A stretch of 64,000 bases of DNA from Ectobius pallidus (Eukaryota; Arthropoda; Insecta; Blattodea; Ectobiidae), in assembly GCA_964059195.1 (NCBI GenBank), contig CAXKWD010000004.1, forward strand, positions 119,074,043 through 119,138,042. The letters run 5' to 3'. Below are positions 53,101 to 57,035 of this stretch, one piece after another. Below the pieces are notes generated by a model. The model did no database searches and had not been told where the DNA came from. It saw only the letters and a program-made list of their open reading frames with translations. A program made the translations under genes and the position numbers. Numbering within the stretch: position 1 is the first letter of the stretch; each line of letters opens with the position of its first letter.

Positions 53101-55655
53101 TTTGGATCAGATATTTGCGGTCTTACAATATGATGAAAAAAGAGTGTTTAGTGAAACCACATTTGGACCAGATATTTGCAGTCCTAGAATATTAGCAAAG
53201 TTCCTTTGTTTTGCATTTTTTTTCTAATGTTAGAAGTCAGTGGCGGCCATGCCCTGAGAGATTTTATGCTGTAACAGGAAAAATTGAATCCATAGAGCAA
53301 AGAACTCCTAATAAAAGTTGCTTGTCTATGTCCCCTCTGTACACAGGTAAAATATTTCAGTGTTATTCATAAACACCCAGTATACAAGGATTAATCAATA
53401 AACAGAAAGTTGAATCTTGAGGACTGGAAGCCGACTAGGTTTCATTCTTGACATTCTTTTAATACAAAAGAAAGTCCTTAGAAATTTAAAGAATAGTGAT
53501 TACAGAGCTCATTGTAAACAGTTTTTTATTGAACTGGAAATGTTAACTATTGTGAATTTGTACTTGTTAAAGTTACTTGTGCATATACACTGTGCATATA
53601 CGCTGTTGATTATCTTGATCTACACTGTCCCATATCAGTGTATATTGATCTCGTAGGACGTAAATAAATAAATAAATAAATATTTTTGATTATGCTTCCA
53701 GAAATGAAGTACACGATTATAATACCAGTGCATTGAATTTTCCACAATTTAGACTCAGTAAATCAGTTAATTCTCATTTATATTTAGGCCCAAGTGTTAC
53801 AACAAGCTGCCTTCTTTTGTAAATCTAACTTAGTTATAACAAGAAGAAATTCTAGAATACACTTTTCAAATGGTTGGTAAAAAATCCTTTTTATGCTATG
53901 GAAGAGTTTTTAAATCTACTTCCTAGTGTAGTTTTATGTTAACGTTCTATTTTTTAATGTAATAACTGTAATAATTATGTTCTCAATGTCAATGCCTGTA
54001 TTGTGCTGACAATAAATCTAAATCAAATCATTCCACCAAAGATGATTAAGAACCCTGAAATAAAGAAATCGAGTGGGATGACATGGCATCTATTGATGAT
54101 CTCGATAACAAGGAGGTTGGGATAAGCCGGGATATTTTCCTGGCCCTGATCCAAGCAAACCTCAACAGTGGGACAGTGAGATTGATGATAAATGGGAACC
54201 ACCAATGGTCGATAATCGTGAGAACAAGGGAGAATGGAAACCAAAGCAATATGATAATCCAATTTACAAGGGTCCAAGGGTACATCCAGGAATTGATAAC
54301 CCAGAATACTCAACCTGATGCAGAACTTTACAAGTTGGAATCTACAAAATTGAAATTCATTCTTGTGTCCGACTTTAGCGCTGTGTAACAAATAGTTGAA
54401 TAAAAACACTTTCTTCAACGCACTTAATTTACCTTAGTAAACTTCTGGACGGCCGTTTCGCAGGTGGTGTTCCTGCATCATCAGCAGGACACTCTGCTGA
54501 TGATGCAGGAACACCACCTGCGAAACGGCCGTCCAGAAGTTTACTAAGGTAAATAAAGTGCGTTGAAGAAAGTGTTTTTATTCAACTACAAAATTGGTTT
54601 TGATCTTTTGACAGGTCAAGTCTGGAACAGTTTCTGAAAATATCCTTATCGGAGATGATCCCAAACATGTCAAACAAGTTGGAGAGAATGTATGGAGGTC
54701 TATTTTCAAAGGTGAAAATAAAATTAAGGAAACAAAGATGAAGAGGAGAGGAAGAAACTAGAATAAGGAAGAGAAAGATCTGAAGTCTGTGAATATGGAG
54801 AATGAAGATGAATGAAGATGGAGATAACTCAATAGACACAAGACATATTCCAGAAACTGGGGAGGAGCATGATGATCACAATGAGTTGTGAGGAACTTGT
54901 ACAAAGATATTCTATAAAAATTTATTAAATAAAACCCAGAAAAATAGTCAGACAAAACCAGTTCCTAGATGGAACTGCAGAGATGGGCCGTATAATTCCT
55001 CATCAATTCTTTCTCATTAAGCTGGATTTCGAAAGTTTCCTAGCTAACAATGAAGACAAGAATTTATAAATATTTGTATAGTTAACTTATGCAACAAATA
55101 TATATGCACTTTTTAAAATAAATAGTGAAAAAATCTGGAACGTTTAAATTAATTTACCCCTTACGGTATTTTATAAACATGCAATTTACAATTTAAAATA
55201 AATTATGGTACATGAATACCGGTACGTACTGTTGAAATGCCGCTAAAGTATTTTCATAGTTTTCTCCAGCCCCTGTAAAATAAGACCAATTACTCACGTA
55301 TTAATGACGTTTTCAACTGCGGATCTTCAATCTACAGCTGAAATAACTATATTGTACAAAACTTATTTAGCGAAAGATTGTCACATATTTTCCAGTTTAG
55401 AAACCTAAAAGCGATCCTAAATTATCTAATTTCACGTTACCATTTCCTTTAAATTAATTTGACAGACTCACCACCTCTGTGACTAATATGTCGACATCTG
55501 AATTTTAATTGTCTTCTTCTATGAATTAAATTAGGGTACTTGAAAAAGAGTACAGAAGTTAGGACGTAGCCTCCTAAAATCGAAAGGAACACCATTATCA
55601 CATAAATTATTTTGTGTTTTTTAACAGGCGGTTTCGCCCATCGCTCTTCATACAT
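14228..55655 (-). CDS. GDPD1/3-like glycerophosphodiester phosphodiesterase (whole gene, 7 exons)
   Basis: Joining the seven minus-strand exons listed separately gives a 337-residue protein with consistent splice phases. Known family members hydrolyse glycerophosphodiesters and lyso-(N-acyl) phospholipids at internal membranes. Visible features, by residue: one transmembrane segment at about 15-38; HRGGAGENYENT at 59-70 with the catalytic His59; metal-site acids E86 and D88 in LELDCHL; and His101 in VVSHD. IDIKV and TVWGN follow in exon 4, GLLPFVPL in exon 5, and GATGVMTDYPS near the C-terminus. Human GDPD1 is slightly shorter (about 314 residues). The start is the ATG at 55655, because the upstream frame soon meets a stop. 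Its introns are filled with transposons. The match to vertebrate GDPD1 is clear along the whole length; GDPD1 versus GDPD3 is not distinguished. Confidence 0.93.
14533..15390. mobile_element. TIR element (TTGTGGCATCCAGTGAGAGA) related to the 37 kb nested transposon
   Basis: The ends TTGTGGCATCCAGTGAGAGA...GGGCTAAGCCA are inverted at 14533 and 15390. A third partial copy of the terminus (CCAGTGAGAGAGTGGGCTAA) lies at about 14790. The interior from about 14865 to 15215 is collinear with the long TIR at 37175-37510: TTTTACCTGGAAAA, TCCGAAGTTA, GAGxACCCTGTGC, AGAGCATTAAATTT, ACCGAGATA. At 14655-14710 a fragment of the tRNA-like unit from 28.4-29.3 kb is embedded. No ORF is present. Confidence 0.65.
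15617..15915 (-). repeat. tRNA-derived SINE
   Basis: The minus strand begins near 15915 with a tRNA-like head: A box TAGCGTAGTGGTTGAGGC and B box GGTTCGAATCCC. A roughly 200 bp body follows, ending CATGGCCTGTATAGGGA. A shorter copy lies at 52022-52287. The ORF at 15627-15845 is a by-product. Confidence 0.75.
16528..16945 (+). repeat. tRNA-derived SINE, second family
   Basis: The head has an A-box-like GTGGTAGCTTATAC, then a B box (GGTTCAAATCC) at about 16582. A G/T-rich body (GGGGTGGGCATTGGG) and a C/T tail follow. Overlapping ORFs at 16553-16934 in several frames are by-products. Confidence 0.6.
16950..18640. other. Non-coding stretch downstream of GDPD exon 6 (intron 6)
   Basis: No gene is recognised. 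Around 17180-17290 and 18000-18250 there are G/C-richer patches that look like further decayed repeats. ORFs at 16931-17152, 17329-17544 and 18408-18617 have no domain signal. Confidence 0.45.
18645..19326. mobile_element. Palindromic mariner derivative flanked by TA
   Basis: Both outer ends are the same mariner terminus (CGAGGCRCRTCCATAAAxTTAGTTTCC), flanked by TA at 18643-18644 and 19327-19328. The two ~330 bp arms are inverted copies of the 3' part of a mariner, meeting around 18965. Decayed transposase C-terminal text is visible in the right arm (YNPDLxPSDFHL) and mirrored in the left. The catalytic core is absent, so it is non-autonomous. Confidence 0.8.
19330..20264. other. Non-coding intronic stretch
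   Basis: No gene or bounded repeat was found. An 11-base poly-C tract lies near 19411. Confidence 0.45.
20265..21499. mobile_element. 1.2 kb TIR element, terminus CTGCATTCGGGGAGCTTGCT
   Basis: The 20 bp terminus CTGCATTCGGGGAGCTTGCT at 20265-20284 is perfectly inverted at 21480-21499. Subterminal GTTCGGGGA words occur near both ends. Internally, 20690-20815 contains a direct duplication of about 80 bp (GGTGGTCCxCAGCxAGCGGT). A short open frame at 20847-21041 is of unknown origin. No clear target-site duplication was found, so the superfamily is not assigned. Confidence 0.7.
21852..23172 (-). mobile_element. Composite repeat family, copy A (tRNA-like head plus tandem units)
   Basis: One end reads, on the minus strand, TTTATTAAGTGCCAGTATGG; the other reads CATACTGGCACTTTGTCACA then TCAGTTTACCTGATTTTA. 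Thus GTGCCAGTATG is a subterminal inverted repeat. Inside are about four diverged units of roughly 150 bp with CATGGAAATCCGAT-like and GGTACCGG words (22380-23100). A tRNA-like segment (A box TGGCTGAGATGG, B box GGTTCAAATCC on the minus strand, about 22195-22120) is also present. Copy B at 26.2-27.2 kb has the same order. The ORFs at 22583-22765 and 22936-23157 come from the repeat units. Confidence 0.7.
23517..23637 (-). CDS. GDPD1/3-like, exon 6
   Basis: This exon encodes RRKTNPSAAFLPFHSFLART, then MDYLLMKRCLFEHLNKRGIQ. It matches the family motif LLM+.LF.HL..RGIQ. The donor is GTATTT. The acceptor is an ambiguous CAGCAG, so the exon may start at 23637 or 23634, a one-Ser difference; phase works either way. 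Confidence 0.9.
24204..24662. repeat. 230 bp tandem duplication
   Basis: A unit starting AAGAAACTTGGTATATTGAC at 24204 repeats at 24434. By eye the two 230 bp copies are identical or nearly so through TGATGGAAATATTCC. This contrasts with the divergence of nearby repeats and points to a recent duplication (or an assembly artefact). Confidence 0.85.
24607..25680. repeat. ~513 bp satellite-like unit, two copies plus a partial third
   Basis: A unit beginning near GAAACTTGAAATTTGGCATA at 24607 repeats near 25110 and begins again near 25630. Landmarks in both full copies are CCTCCATAAAATATTCAAAA, GTCCTACGACTATTTGTCAT and ATGACGTCATTTACATC. Copy 2 has a small insertion (TAGTAGCTA) near 25262. The ORF at 24650-24847 is a by-product. 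Confidence 0.85.
25820..26235 (-). mobile_element. LINE 3' coding end (interrupted copy, distal part)
   Basis: The minus-strand frames contain MAVPVLIYGSESWVLNK and TAEMRFLRRVKE-like text, the usual C-terminal region of an insect endonuclease/RT LINE, followed by a terminal AT-rich/GATGATG tail near 25835. The upstream part of the same LINE is at 27290-28310; composite copy B sits between. Confidence 0.65.
26247..27229 (+). mobile_element. Composite repeat family, copy B, inserted in a LINE
   Basis: The left end is TTTATTAAGTGCCAGTATGG and the right end CATACTGGCACTTTGTTACA then TCAGTTTACCTGATTTTA. Between them are four units sharing TTTTCATGAAACTTGGTATA, ATAATGTCCATGG and ACCGGTACCGG. A tRNA-like segment follows (A box TGAGGTAGCCAAATGG, B box GGATCAAATC, about 26965-27025). 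ORFs at 26299-26487, 26590-26871 and 26979-27266 are by-products of the repeat. Confidence 0.75.
27290..28310 (-). pseudogene. LINE reverse transcriptase (interrupted copy, proximal part)
   Basis: In minus-strand order: MLNGEELTQEDIVPRYNTRV with MKNRKANGPDGINIELLK (RT start), then EEEQSGFRIGQSTSDIFSIK with AFIDFEIAFDFMNRV, then VILYADDIAIIQDNEE, which keeps an intact YADD catalytic box. Frameshifts and stops separate the pieces. Removing copy B would join it to the distal part at 25820-26235, so LINE insertion preceded copy B. Confidence 0.85.
28432..29300. repeat. Tandem array of ~320 bp tRNA-like units with a terminal inverted unit
   Basis: The word TTCCTCTGAC starts at 28451, 28769 and 29092, periods of 318 and 323 bp. 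Each unit has a tRNA-like part on the minus strand, then CTCACTGACAGACAAGTTATG and CAGATTATTGTCTCTGTTGG. A fourth tRNA-like part is in plus orientation at about 29168-29240, making a palindromic array end. A fragment of the non-tRNA part also lies at 14655-14710. Confidence 0.8.
28770..28858 (-). repeat. tRNA-like cloverleaf inside the array (best-folding unit)
   Basis: On the minus strand a cloverleaf can be drawn: CTCTGGC pairs with GTCAGAG (acceptor), AGCTCAGTTGATAGAGCA forms the D arm, and the T arm is CTGGG/loop/CCCAG-like. The flanking copy near 28455-28530 has a perfect anticodon stem TTGGC-ACGAATA-GCCAA, so the nominal anticodon is GAA (Phe). The acceptor has a G-U pair and the sequence is not a canonical insect tRNA-Phe. 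I call it a SINE head, not a working tRNA. Confidence 0.55.
29341..29372 (+). repeat. Composite repeat family, terminal fragment D
   Basis: ATGGCACTTTGTTTTATCAG followed by TTTACCTGATTTTA matches the right terminus of copies A and B. It may be the far end of copy E (24149), separated by later insertions. Confidence 0.5.
29461..30588 (+). mobile_element. 1.1 kb TIR element carrying a THAP fragment
   Basis: CCACAGTATAAGTATTAATA at 29461 is inverted at the right end (30588), and the match runs about 30 bp inward. TAATA flanks both sides (29456-29460, 30589-30593) and may be a 5 bp target duplication. Inside is a split THAP-domain coding remnant, as in P-element-related transposons. No DDE/RNase H core is visible. 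Confidence 0.65.
29670..30085 (+). pseudogene. Split THAP-domain remnant
   Basis: A first piece (about 29670-29724) reads NKIQNPELHFFTFLKHPER and ends at a GTAAGA donor. A second piece after an AG at about 29862 reads VINGRQENLVTKYVKYLSEN, then YRLCLTHAENRQFMNSYKNS, then AVPTVSSIPNAP, with TAG at about 30080. Cys-x2-His (CLTH) and AVPT are THAP hallmarks. The N-terminal Cys-x2-4-Cys exon is missing, and the phase across the junction does not fit well, so it is called broken. Confidence 0.6.
30594..31640. other. Non-coding intronic stretch
   Basis: No gene was recognised. A poly-G run (31125-31139) generates the ORF at 30966-31196, which has no domain. GDPD exon 5 follows at 31648. Confidence 0.45.
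31648..31781 (-). CDS. GDPD1/3-like, exon 5
   Basis: This exon encodes NPQVNLLFSMRQVVYLVVLL, then YSGLLPFVPLKERNLEIFLP and SIYL. The hydrophobic GLLPFVPL segment is typical of the GDPD1/3 subfamily. The acceptor is TTTTACAG and the donor GTATGT. Phases are 0 in and 2 out. Confidence 0.9.
32236..32350 (+). repeat. Possible tRNA-like SINE head
   Basis: A B-box-like GGTTCAAACC at about 32316 is preceded by a weak A box. No second copy is in the window. The surrounding ORFs (32162-32395, 32272-32496) lack domains. Confidence 0.25.
32870..33240. repeat. Dispersed repeat, first copy
   Basis: This segment shares GCTTATACCAAAAGCTAAAA, AATTATCTGAAGCCACCCAC and TCTGAATACATGCTCTT with 33965-34045 plus 35780-35960. 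The second copy is split by the hAT element at 34054-35771, which provides an empty-site comparison. Confidence 0.65.
33440..33966 (-). pseudogene. Possible piggyBac-like 5' end with transposase N-terminus
   Basis: On the minus strand, TTAA at 33964-33967 is followed by CCCTTTGCGGACGGAAACCC, which resembles a piggyBac terminus. About 240 bp further an ATG at 33724 opens a 55-codon acidic frame, MTRRKCLTGSETEELIIQSV, with SESESDVIDTGGN. Acidic N-termini are usual in piggyBac transposases. The frame then stops, and no catalytic domain or second terminus was found, so this is tentative. Confidence 0.35.
34054..35771. mobile_element. hAT-type element with 8 bp target duplication GTTATAAG
   Basis: GTTATAAG occurs at 34046-34053 and again at 35772-35779. 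The element begins TAGAGACAGGCA and ends TGCCTGTCTCTA. Subterminal regions are rich in AATATGAAAT words. There is no transposase. The interior holds a 33 bp minisatellite. The insertion splits a dispersed repeat whose intact copy is at 32870-33240. Confidence 0.88.
34705..34875. repeat. 33 bp minisatellite, ~5 units
   Basis: The unit CCAAATATTAAAAATTCCAG followed by AGCGCCCCTTGTA repeats with a 33 bp period. Because 33 is a multiple of three, the plus strand shows an 11-residue repeat (PNIKNSRAPLV) and the minus strand another. I take the reading frames as a by-product. Confidence 0.85.
38028..39278 (-). pseudogene. Decayed XPG/FEN-like (PIN-fold) nuclease protein of the inner transposon
   Basis: Minus-strand pieces in order: a 120-residue N-terminal part (LYMEKGNLEDLKLKRKDKVV...), MSLFAEEGMHKGRKSMLYDS, FDSYPSG...STKADERYRRS, GIQVKQAVED, VIITGEDIDLLVLLTAFGSS, KNVYFQKSGKGNSPTVLYSS, and ILFLHAISGCDTTSAPFGIG. 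The D-x-D-L-L motif, the FD-x-Y...K region and the acidic ED segment match the layout of FEN/XPG nucleases. At least four frameshifts or stops separate the pieces (near 38915, 38725, 38680 and 38430). The C-terminus is an Asp/Glu tract of about 28 residues, then GPAAPKRSKVFVA and TGA at 38028-38030. Academ transposons are reported to carry an XPG-like nuclease; a link is possible but unproven. Confidence 0.65.
39276..39425. repeat. TA/TATG microsatellite
   Basis: This is an interrupted (TA)n and TATGTATG tract lying between the nuclease remnant and the right TIR of the inner transposon. Confidence 0.85.
41387..41668. mobile_element. 282 bp MITE, TIR AGTATAGTCGCCTCGCTCAT
   Basis: AGTATAGTCGCCTCGCTCAT at 41387 is inverted at 41649-41668, and the similarity continues to about 32 bp (xGxGTTGACxG). 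Flanking TGATG/TGATA could be a degraded 5 bp duplication. It is non-coding. GDPD exon 4 starts about 300 bp to the right. Confidence 0.75.
41956..42176 (-). CDS. GDPD1/3-like, exon 4
   Basis: This exon encodes GKIFVGSGRPEDRKFALLEE, then VFKKYPTVPINIDIKV (barrel strand with metal-site acid) and YTVWGNFNDVVTRKCFAE. The acceptor is TTTACAG and the donor GTAAGT. It ends in phase 0. Confidence 0.92.
42180..44415. other. Non-coding intronic stretch
   Basis: No gene was seen. The words GTACAGGG(G)AA(G/T)GAAGGCGGAAT occur near 42772 and 42923, a hint of a decayed repeat. ORFs here lack domains. Confidence 0.4.
44419..44505 (+). repeat. Diverged duplicate of the THAP 3' segment
   Basis: The bases from GTAATACCCTAG to AGACCTGGTCCTTCATGTAG align with 44962-45035 of the THAP remnant (GCAGTACCATCA to AGACCAGGTCCATCATGCAG). 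The copy lies about 540 bp upstream in the same orientation and has stops. Confidence 0.55.
44700..45071 (+). pseudogene. THAP-domain protein remnant, His-to-Tyr in the C2CH site
   Basis: The ATG at 44700 follows a TTTCAG acceptor-like site and opens MPRCCSVAGCKSNYKSQHES. THAP features: the N-terminal Cys pair (C4/5 and C10), the conserved Trp (KKTWHRKI), Cys in the second half, and AVPSIFP. The expected Cys-x2-His reads CVKY, so the zinc-binding His is Tyr. The frame ends at 45071 after a basic tail (RRRKFKPSSCRKLKRT). THAP proteins bind DNA and are common in P-element-like transposons. A further open piece at 45189-45386 (MAVERLVLCLMDVNDDVPKI) may belong to the same element. The lost ligand argues against a working domain. 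Confidence 0.65.
45725..46061 (-). mobile_element. LINE 3' end with AAAT-repeat tail
   Basis: The minus-strand frame reads HNHNTRGRNNLVPNRYRLQK, then GTKLYNKLPESSKSLNSLQL and FYTVREHL, the typical C-terminus of CR1/Jockey-like LINEs. It is followed by an (AAAT)n tail at about 45728-45750. The 5' boundary at 46061 abuts composite repeat fragment C. Confidence 0.75.
46062..46211 (+). repeat. Composite repeat family, right-end fragment C
   Basis: It matches the last 150 bp of copy B, from ATATCACAAATCTGTAGTTC to CTGGCACTTTGTTACATCAG and TTTACCTGATTT. The left part is missing at the LINE junction. Confidence 0.75.
46538..46696. mobile_element. 159 bp hAT-type MITE with 8 bp target duplication
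   Basis: The ends CAGTGGCGGATGCA and TGCGTCCGCCACTG are inverted. TCTTTTCC flanks both sides (46530-46537, 46697-46704). The interior has G and C runs and no coding capacity. The CAGTGGCG start and 8 bp duplication fit hAT. Confidence 0.88.
46814..47697. mobile_element. 884 bp Tigger/pogo-like non-autonomous element
   Basis: The ends CAGTAAAACCTCGTTAACAC and GTTAACGAGGTTTTACTG are inverted and flanked by TA (46812-46813, 47698-47699). A second inner pair (AATTCGTG/GTTAACCG words) gives about 80 bp of TIR similarity. This terminus and TA site are typical of Tigger elements. No transposase remains; the ORF at 47194-47421 has no domain. Confidence 0.85.
48290..48680 (+). pseudogene. DDE-type transposase fragment
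   Basis: The frame around 48411-48560 reads KLYYLDETWVNAGHTPLKAW, then SDNTIKLKKQTFL and LGVSTGI-stop-NATGNGK. This matches a common insect transposase-like family (VYLDETWVN.GHT..K.W.D, then GLSTG...GKG.RLIICH). D-E-T-W supplies a probable catalytic Asp. Upstream, 48300-48400 is the frameshifted preceding part (ADIIYVRE). No termini were identified. Confidence 0.65.
48989..49170 (-). CDS. GDPD1/3-like, exon 3
   Basis: This exon encodes HAMEVGTDMLELDCHLTKDG, then VVVSHDNNLLRSTG and NYKDIPLL. It holds metal-binding E86 and D88 and catalytic His101. The acceptor is TTTGCAG and the donor GTAATT. The leading T completes the His codon begun in exon 2. Confidence 0.92.
49615..49800 (+). pseudogene. 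LINE reverse transcriptase fragment
   Basis: The translation reads AMFPDLSKAFDCVNNKK and, after frame changes, a trace of the GIRG.PQNWI segment. This is the D/LSKAFDCV motif of CR1/Jockey-type reverse transcriptases. The piece is short and broken. Confidence 0.7.
50128..50455 (-). repeat. tRNA-derived SINE, third family
   Basis: From 50455 leftwards the minus strand shows an A box (TGGTCTTGTGGTTAGCATCG) and a B box (GGTTCGATCCC). A body of about 250 bp ends near GATGTTGCACCACG. Only one copy is in the window. Confidence 0.75.
50773..51935 (+). mobile_element. hAT element with 8 bp target duplication GTTATAAG
   Basis: The element begins TAGGGACCGGATTCTTAGG and ends AAAAATCCGGTCCCTA. GTTATAAG flanks both sides (50765-50772, 51936-51943). 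Inside, an ATG at 51271 opens MPKQMKSSLLRQWIGDDLNF then TTDGKVIFCQACQKHV, resembling the BED-like zinc-finger N-terminus of hAT transposases (C-x2-C), but the frame ends soon after. It is non-autonomous. Confidence 0.88.
52022..52287 (-). repeat. tRNA-derived SINE (same family as 15617-15915)
   Basis: The same head (TAGTGGTTGAGGCGCTGCGC) and body as the 15.6 kb copy, with a roughly 30 bp internal deletion around 52095. The body ends GGCCTGTATAGGGAA. Confidence 0.75.
52325..52565 (-). mobile_element. Possible Tc1/mariner-group transposase 3' end
   Basis: The minus strand near 52560-52515 reads CCVAARGGHFQHIL followed by stops, like the usual C-terminus (R.C....G.HF..L) of some insect DDE transposases. 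The rest is non-coding, up to CGGGAGTTAGAG... near 52390. Termini were not confirmed. Confidence 0.35.
52600..53682 (+). mobile_element. LINE C-terminal coding remnant with AAAT-repeat tail
   Basis: At 52647-52970 the frame reads CNYLGITVNKELNWNTHIGN, then LISKAYKILHFLSRALR and TNLEYAVSVWDPYQADLITQ. This is the thumb and C-terminal region of a CR1/Jockey-like LINE. A second stretch (53417-53600, HCKQFFIELEMLTIVNLYLL) belongs to the same kind of protein and ends at (AAAT)n at 53661-53680. The pieces may come from two insertions. Confidence 0.75.
53690..54015 (+). mobile_element. Second LINE 3' end fragment
   Basis: The frame at about 53705-53820 reads HDYNTSALNFPQFRLSKSVN then GPKCYNKLPSF, the HNYNTR...YNKLP motif of LINE C-termini. 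A TGACAATAAATCTAAATC tail lies near 54007. Confidence 0.6.
54030..54900 (+). pseudogene. Calreticulin retropseudogene, 5' truncated
   Basis: Frames joined by eye give calreticulin P-domain text: PPKMIKNPE, DDMASIDDLD, PGPDPSKPQQWDSEIDDKWE, PPMVDNRENKGEWKPKQYDN, VHPGIDNPEYS and PDAELYK. After an inserted palindrome come IGFDLLTGQ and VKSGTVSENILIGDDPKHVK. The acidic/basic tail ends EEHDDHNEL-stop, matching an ER-retention-type end (HDEL-like, here HNEL). Calreticulin is an ER chaperone. The piece has no introns, lies inside GDPD intron 2 in the opposite orientation, and has several frameshifts and stops. The N-domain is missing. Confidence 0.85.
54393..54588. mobile_element. 196 bp near-perfect palindromic (fold-back) element
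   Basis: The two ~94 bp arms (TAGTTGAATAAAAACAC inward) differ by about one base and meet around GCAGGACACTCTGCTG. CAAA flanks both sides (54389-54392, 54589-54592), consistent with a 4 bp target duplication. Removing it restores the calreticulin-like frame (CNKIGFDL). Confidence 0.88.
54905..55229. other. Short non-coding intronic stretch
   Basis: AT-rich sequence within GDPD intron 2, possibly containing the 3'UTR of the calreticulin retrocopy. Nothing else was seen. Confidence 0.4.
55230..55272 (-). CDS. GDPD1/3-like, exon 2 (43 bp micro-exon)
   Basis: A 43 bp exon encodes GAGENYENTLAAFQ, the phosphate/metal-binding loop after HRG. It lies between a TTTTACAG acceptor and a GTACGT donor. 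The phases (1 in, 2 out) fit the neighbouring exons exactly. It is too short to appear as an independent ORF. Confidence 0.92.
55472..55655 (-). CDS. GDPD1/3-like, exon 1
   Basis: This exon encodes residues 1-61, starting MYEERWAKPP. It carries a basic stretch, the membrane anchor (IIYVIMVFLSILGGYVLTSV) and the start of the catalytic domain (CRHISHRG). It ends one base into a Gly codon at a GTGAGT donor. The longer frame up to 55763 opens with TTG directly after TAA, so the ATG at 55655 is chosen. Confidence 0.9.
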
Positions 55656-56274
55656 GTACACTCCACGACCGCCAAACTTAAAATGAAAAATATGTTTCTG
55701 CGCAGGCGCGACTTTTTTCTTGAAGAATCCCCGAAATGTCAACAATTCGATCAATGTATTCAATTACATCACTACTTAACTTTTATTTGAATTGACGAAA
55801 ACAAGACTTCCATCCCTCATTTAGTAAGCAAAATAGGTATTGTGAGAGACAACATTTTTAATCAGATCGATATCTGAGGCCACTTCAGGCCAGACAGACA
55901 ACAGCGCTCGCAGTTACCAACGGCTGCGGTAGTAATTACTGTACTCGTTCTGTCTGTTGGGTGTAAGTGGTAAGTATTTTTCAATTAATTTCTCGTAAAA
56001 TGAAATAAATCATAAAAAAATAATGTTATTTCATGTCAGTTTGATAAGTAACATGATTTTCTATTATTAACAATGTGTACAAAAGGGTAACTTAAGAAAA
56101 CTAGAAAGCCGGCTGCCTATGACAAAGGATGGGCATTGTGCTTGCTAAAACCTAACCTTGTTACTCAAGCAATGGCTACTGCTTTGAGGTTTTCCCTATA
56201 TATCGATTAATGCCATATTGTGTTCATTTAAAAACCGACCGTTTCGGGTGATTTGCAGATCGACTACTCATATA
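55656..56274. promoter_or_regulatory. Putative bidirectional promoter between GDPD and a plus-strand gene
   Basis: About 620 bp separates two opposed start codons. A G/C-richer patch (55880-55975) precedes two GTAAGT-like donors on the plus strand (55971 and 55978), and an acceptor-like TTTGCAG lies at 56254-56260. This suggests a 5' non-coding exon for the plus-strand gene ending near 55970. No TATA box was confidently placed. Confidence 0.5.
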
Positions 56275-56487
56275 ATGAGTACTAAAACAGTAAAAGAGGA
56301 ACCTCAGGAAGCAATGGAGGTAGACTGTGATGAAATAAAAAAGGAGCCGGAAGATGCCACCATGAATGGTGACGAGAAAATAAACGGCGAAGAAAAACCA
56401 CAGGCAAATGGCGATGACAAACTGCAGCCAAAGTCAGGCATTTTCAAAGTCAAAGTTAGTGGCTTACCAAGGTTTTATCCGCTAGGG
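56275..56487 (+). CDS. First coding exon of an unidentified plus-strand gene (TRMT2A-like?)
   Basis: The ATG at 56275 opens 71 codons: MSTKTVKEEPQEAMEVDCDE, an acidic low-complexity stretch rich in Glu, Asp and Lys, then GIFKVKVSGLPRFYPLG. It ends in phase 0 at a GTAAGT donor (56488). A TTTGCAG acceptor lies 15 bp upstream of the ATG. The final FKVKVSGLPRFYPLG looks like the first beta strand and loop of an RRM domain, as at the start of TRMT2A (tRNA uracil-5 methyltransferase homolog A); this is a weak guess. Later exons are not within the remaining 7.5 kb, so the first intron is long. SUMO-like sites (VKEE, IKKE) are visible in the tail. Confidence 0.6.
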
Positions 56488-56834
56488 GTAAGTAAATTGC
56501 AATGCATCTTTTTGGCCTTTGGTAGGAAGAGGGTGGGTGGGGTTCAGCTTTTAGTTATATCAGTTACTCACTAGGGAGTGTGTAGAGTGGATTTGGTTTG
56601 TTAAGGTGAGGTAGAAGGAACTATACCTGAAGTTTATATAGGACCAGTTCAATAATTAATTAAATTTGTTATCCTTTTTGTTCATTTTAGGCCACATTTA
56701 ATTTCATGGGAAAAAATAGCTTTAGGTCGCGCACTAGGCTCCTCCCACCAATTCTCTAATCGGACCCGCCCGGGAAGGAGGGGTTTAGGGTTTTGATTAT
56801 CTCCTAAATAGCGTTGCTAGTATTGCAAAAGGTG

Positions 56835-57035
56835 AAACTGGGAAAACATGATTTTTCTTTTATTCTCTTTTCCTTTTCCTCTCTCTTCCCCCCTTCTCTC
56901 GCTTCGCCTCGCCCTACCTACCTATTTGGAACCTATTCCTAACAGTGAATTTTGGATCAACCAGGATTCGAACTCGTGACCACTAGCACCGTAACCAGCA
57001 GCCTTAACCACTACACCACGAGCGATTGCAGAGTG
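56835..57035 (-). repeat. tRNA-derived SINE, copy 2 of the 100-232 family
   Basis: The minus strand has an A box (TGGTGTAGTGGTTAAGGC), a B box (GAGTTCGAATCC), then GGTTGATCCAAAATTCACTG and TTAGGAATAGG, and a G/A-rich body. Confidence 0.75.

Noticed and set aside
54023..54418. Overlapping ORFs on both strands (101 and 131 codons)
   Set aside because: They are shadows of the calreticulin retropseudogene and the start of the palindrome.
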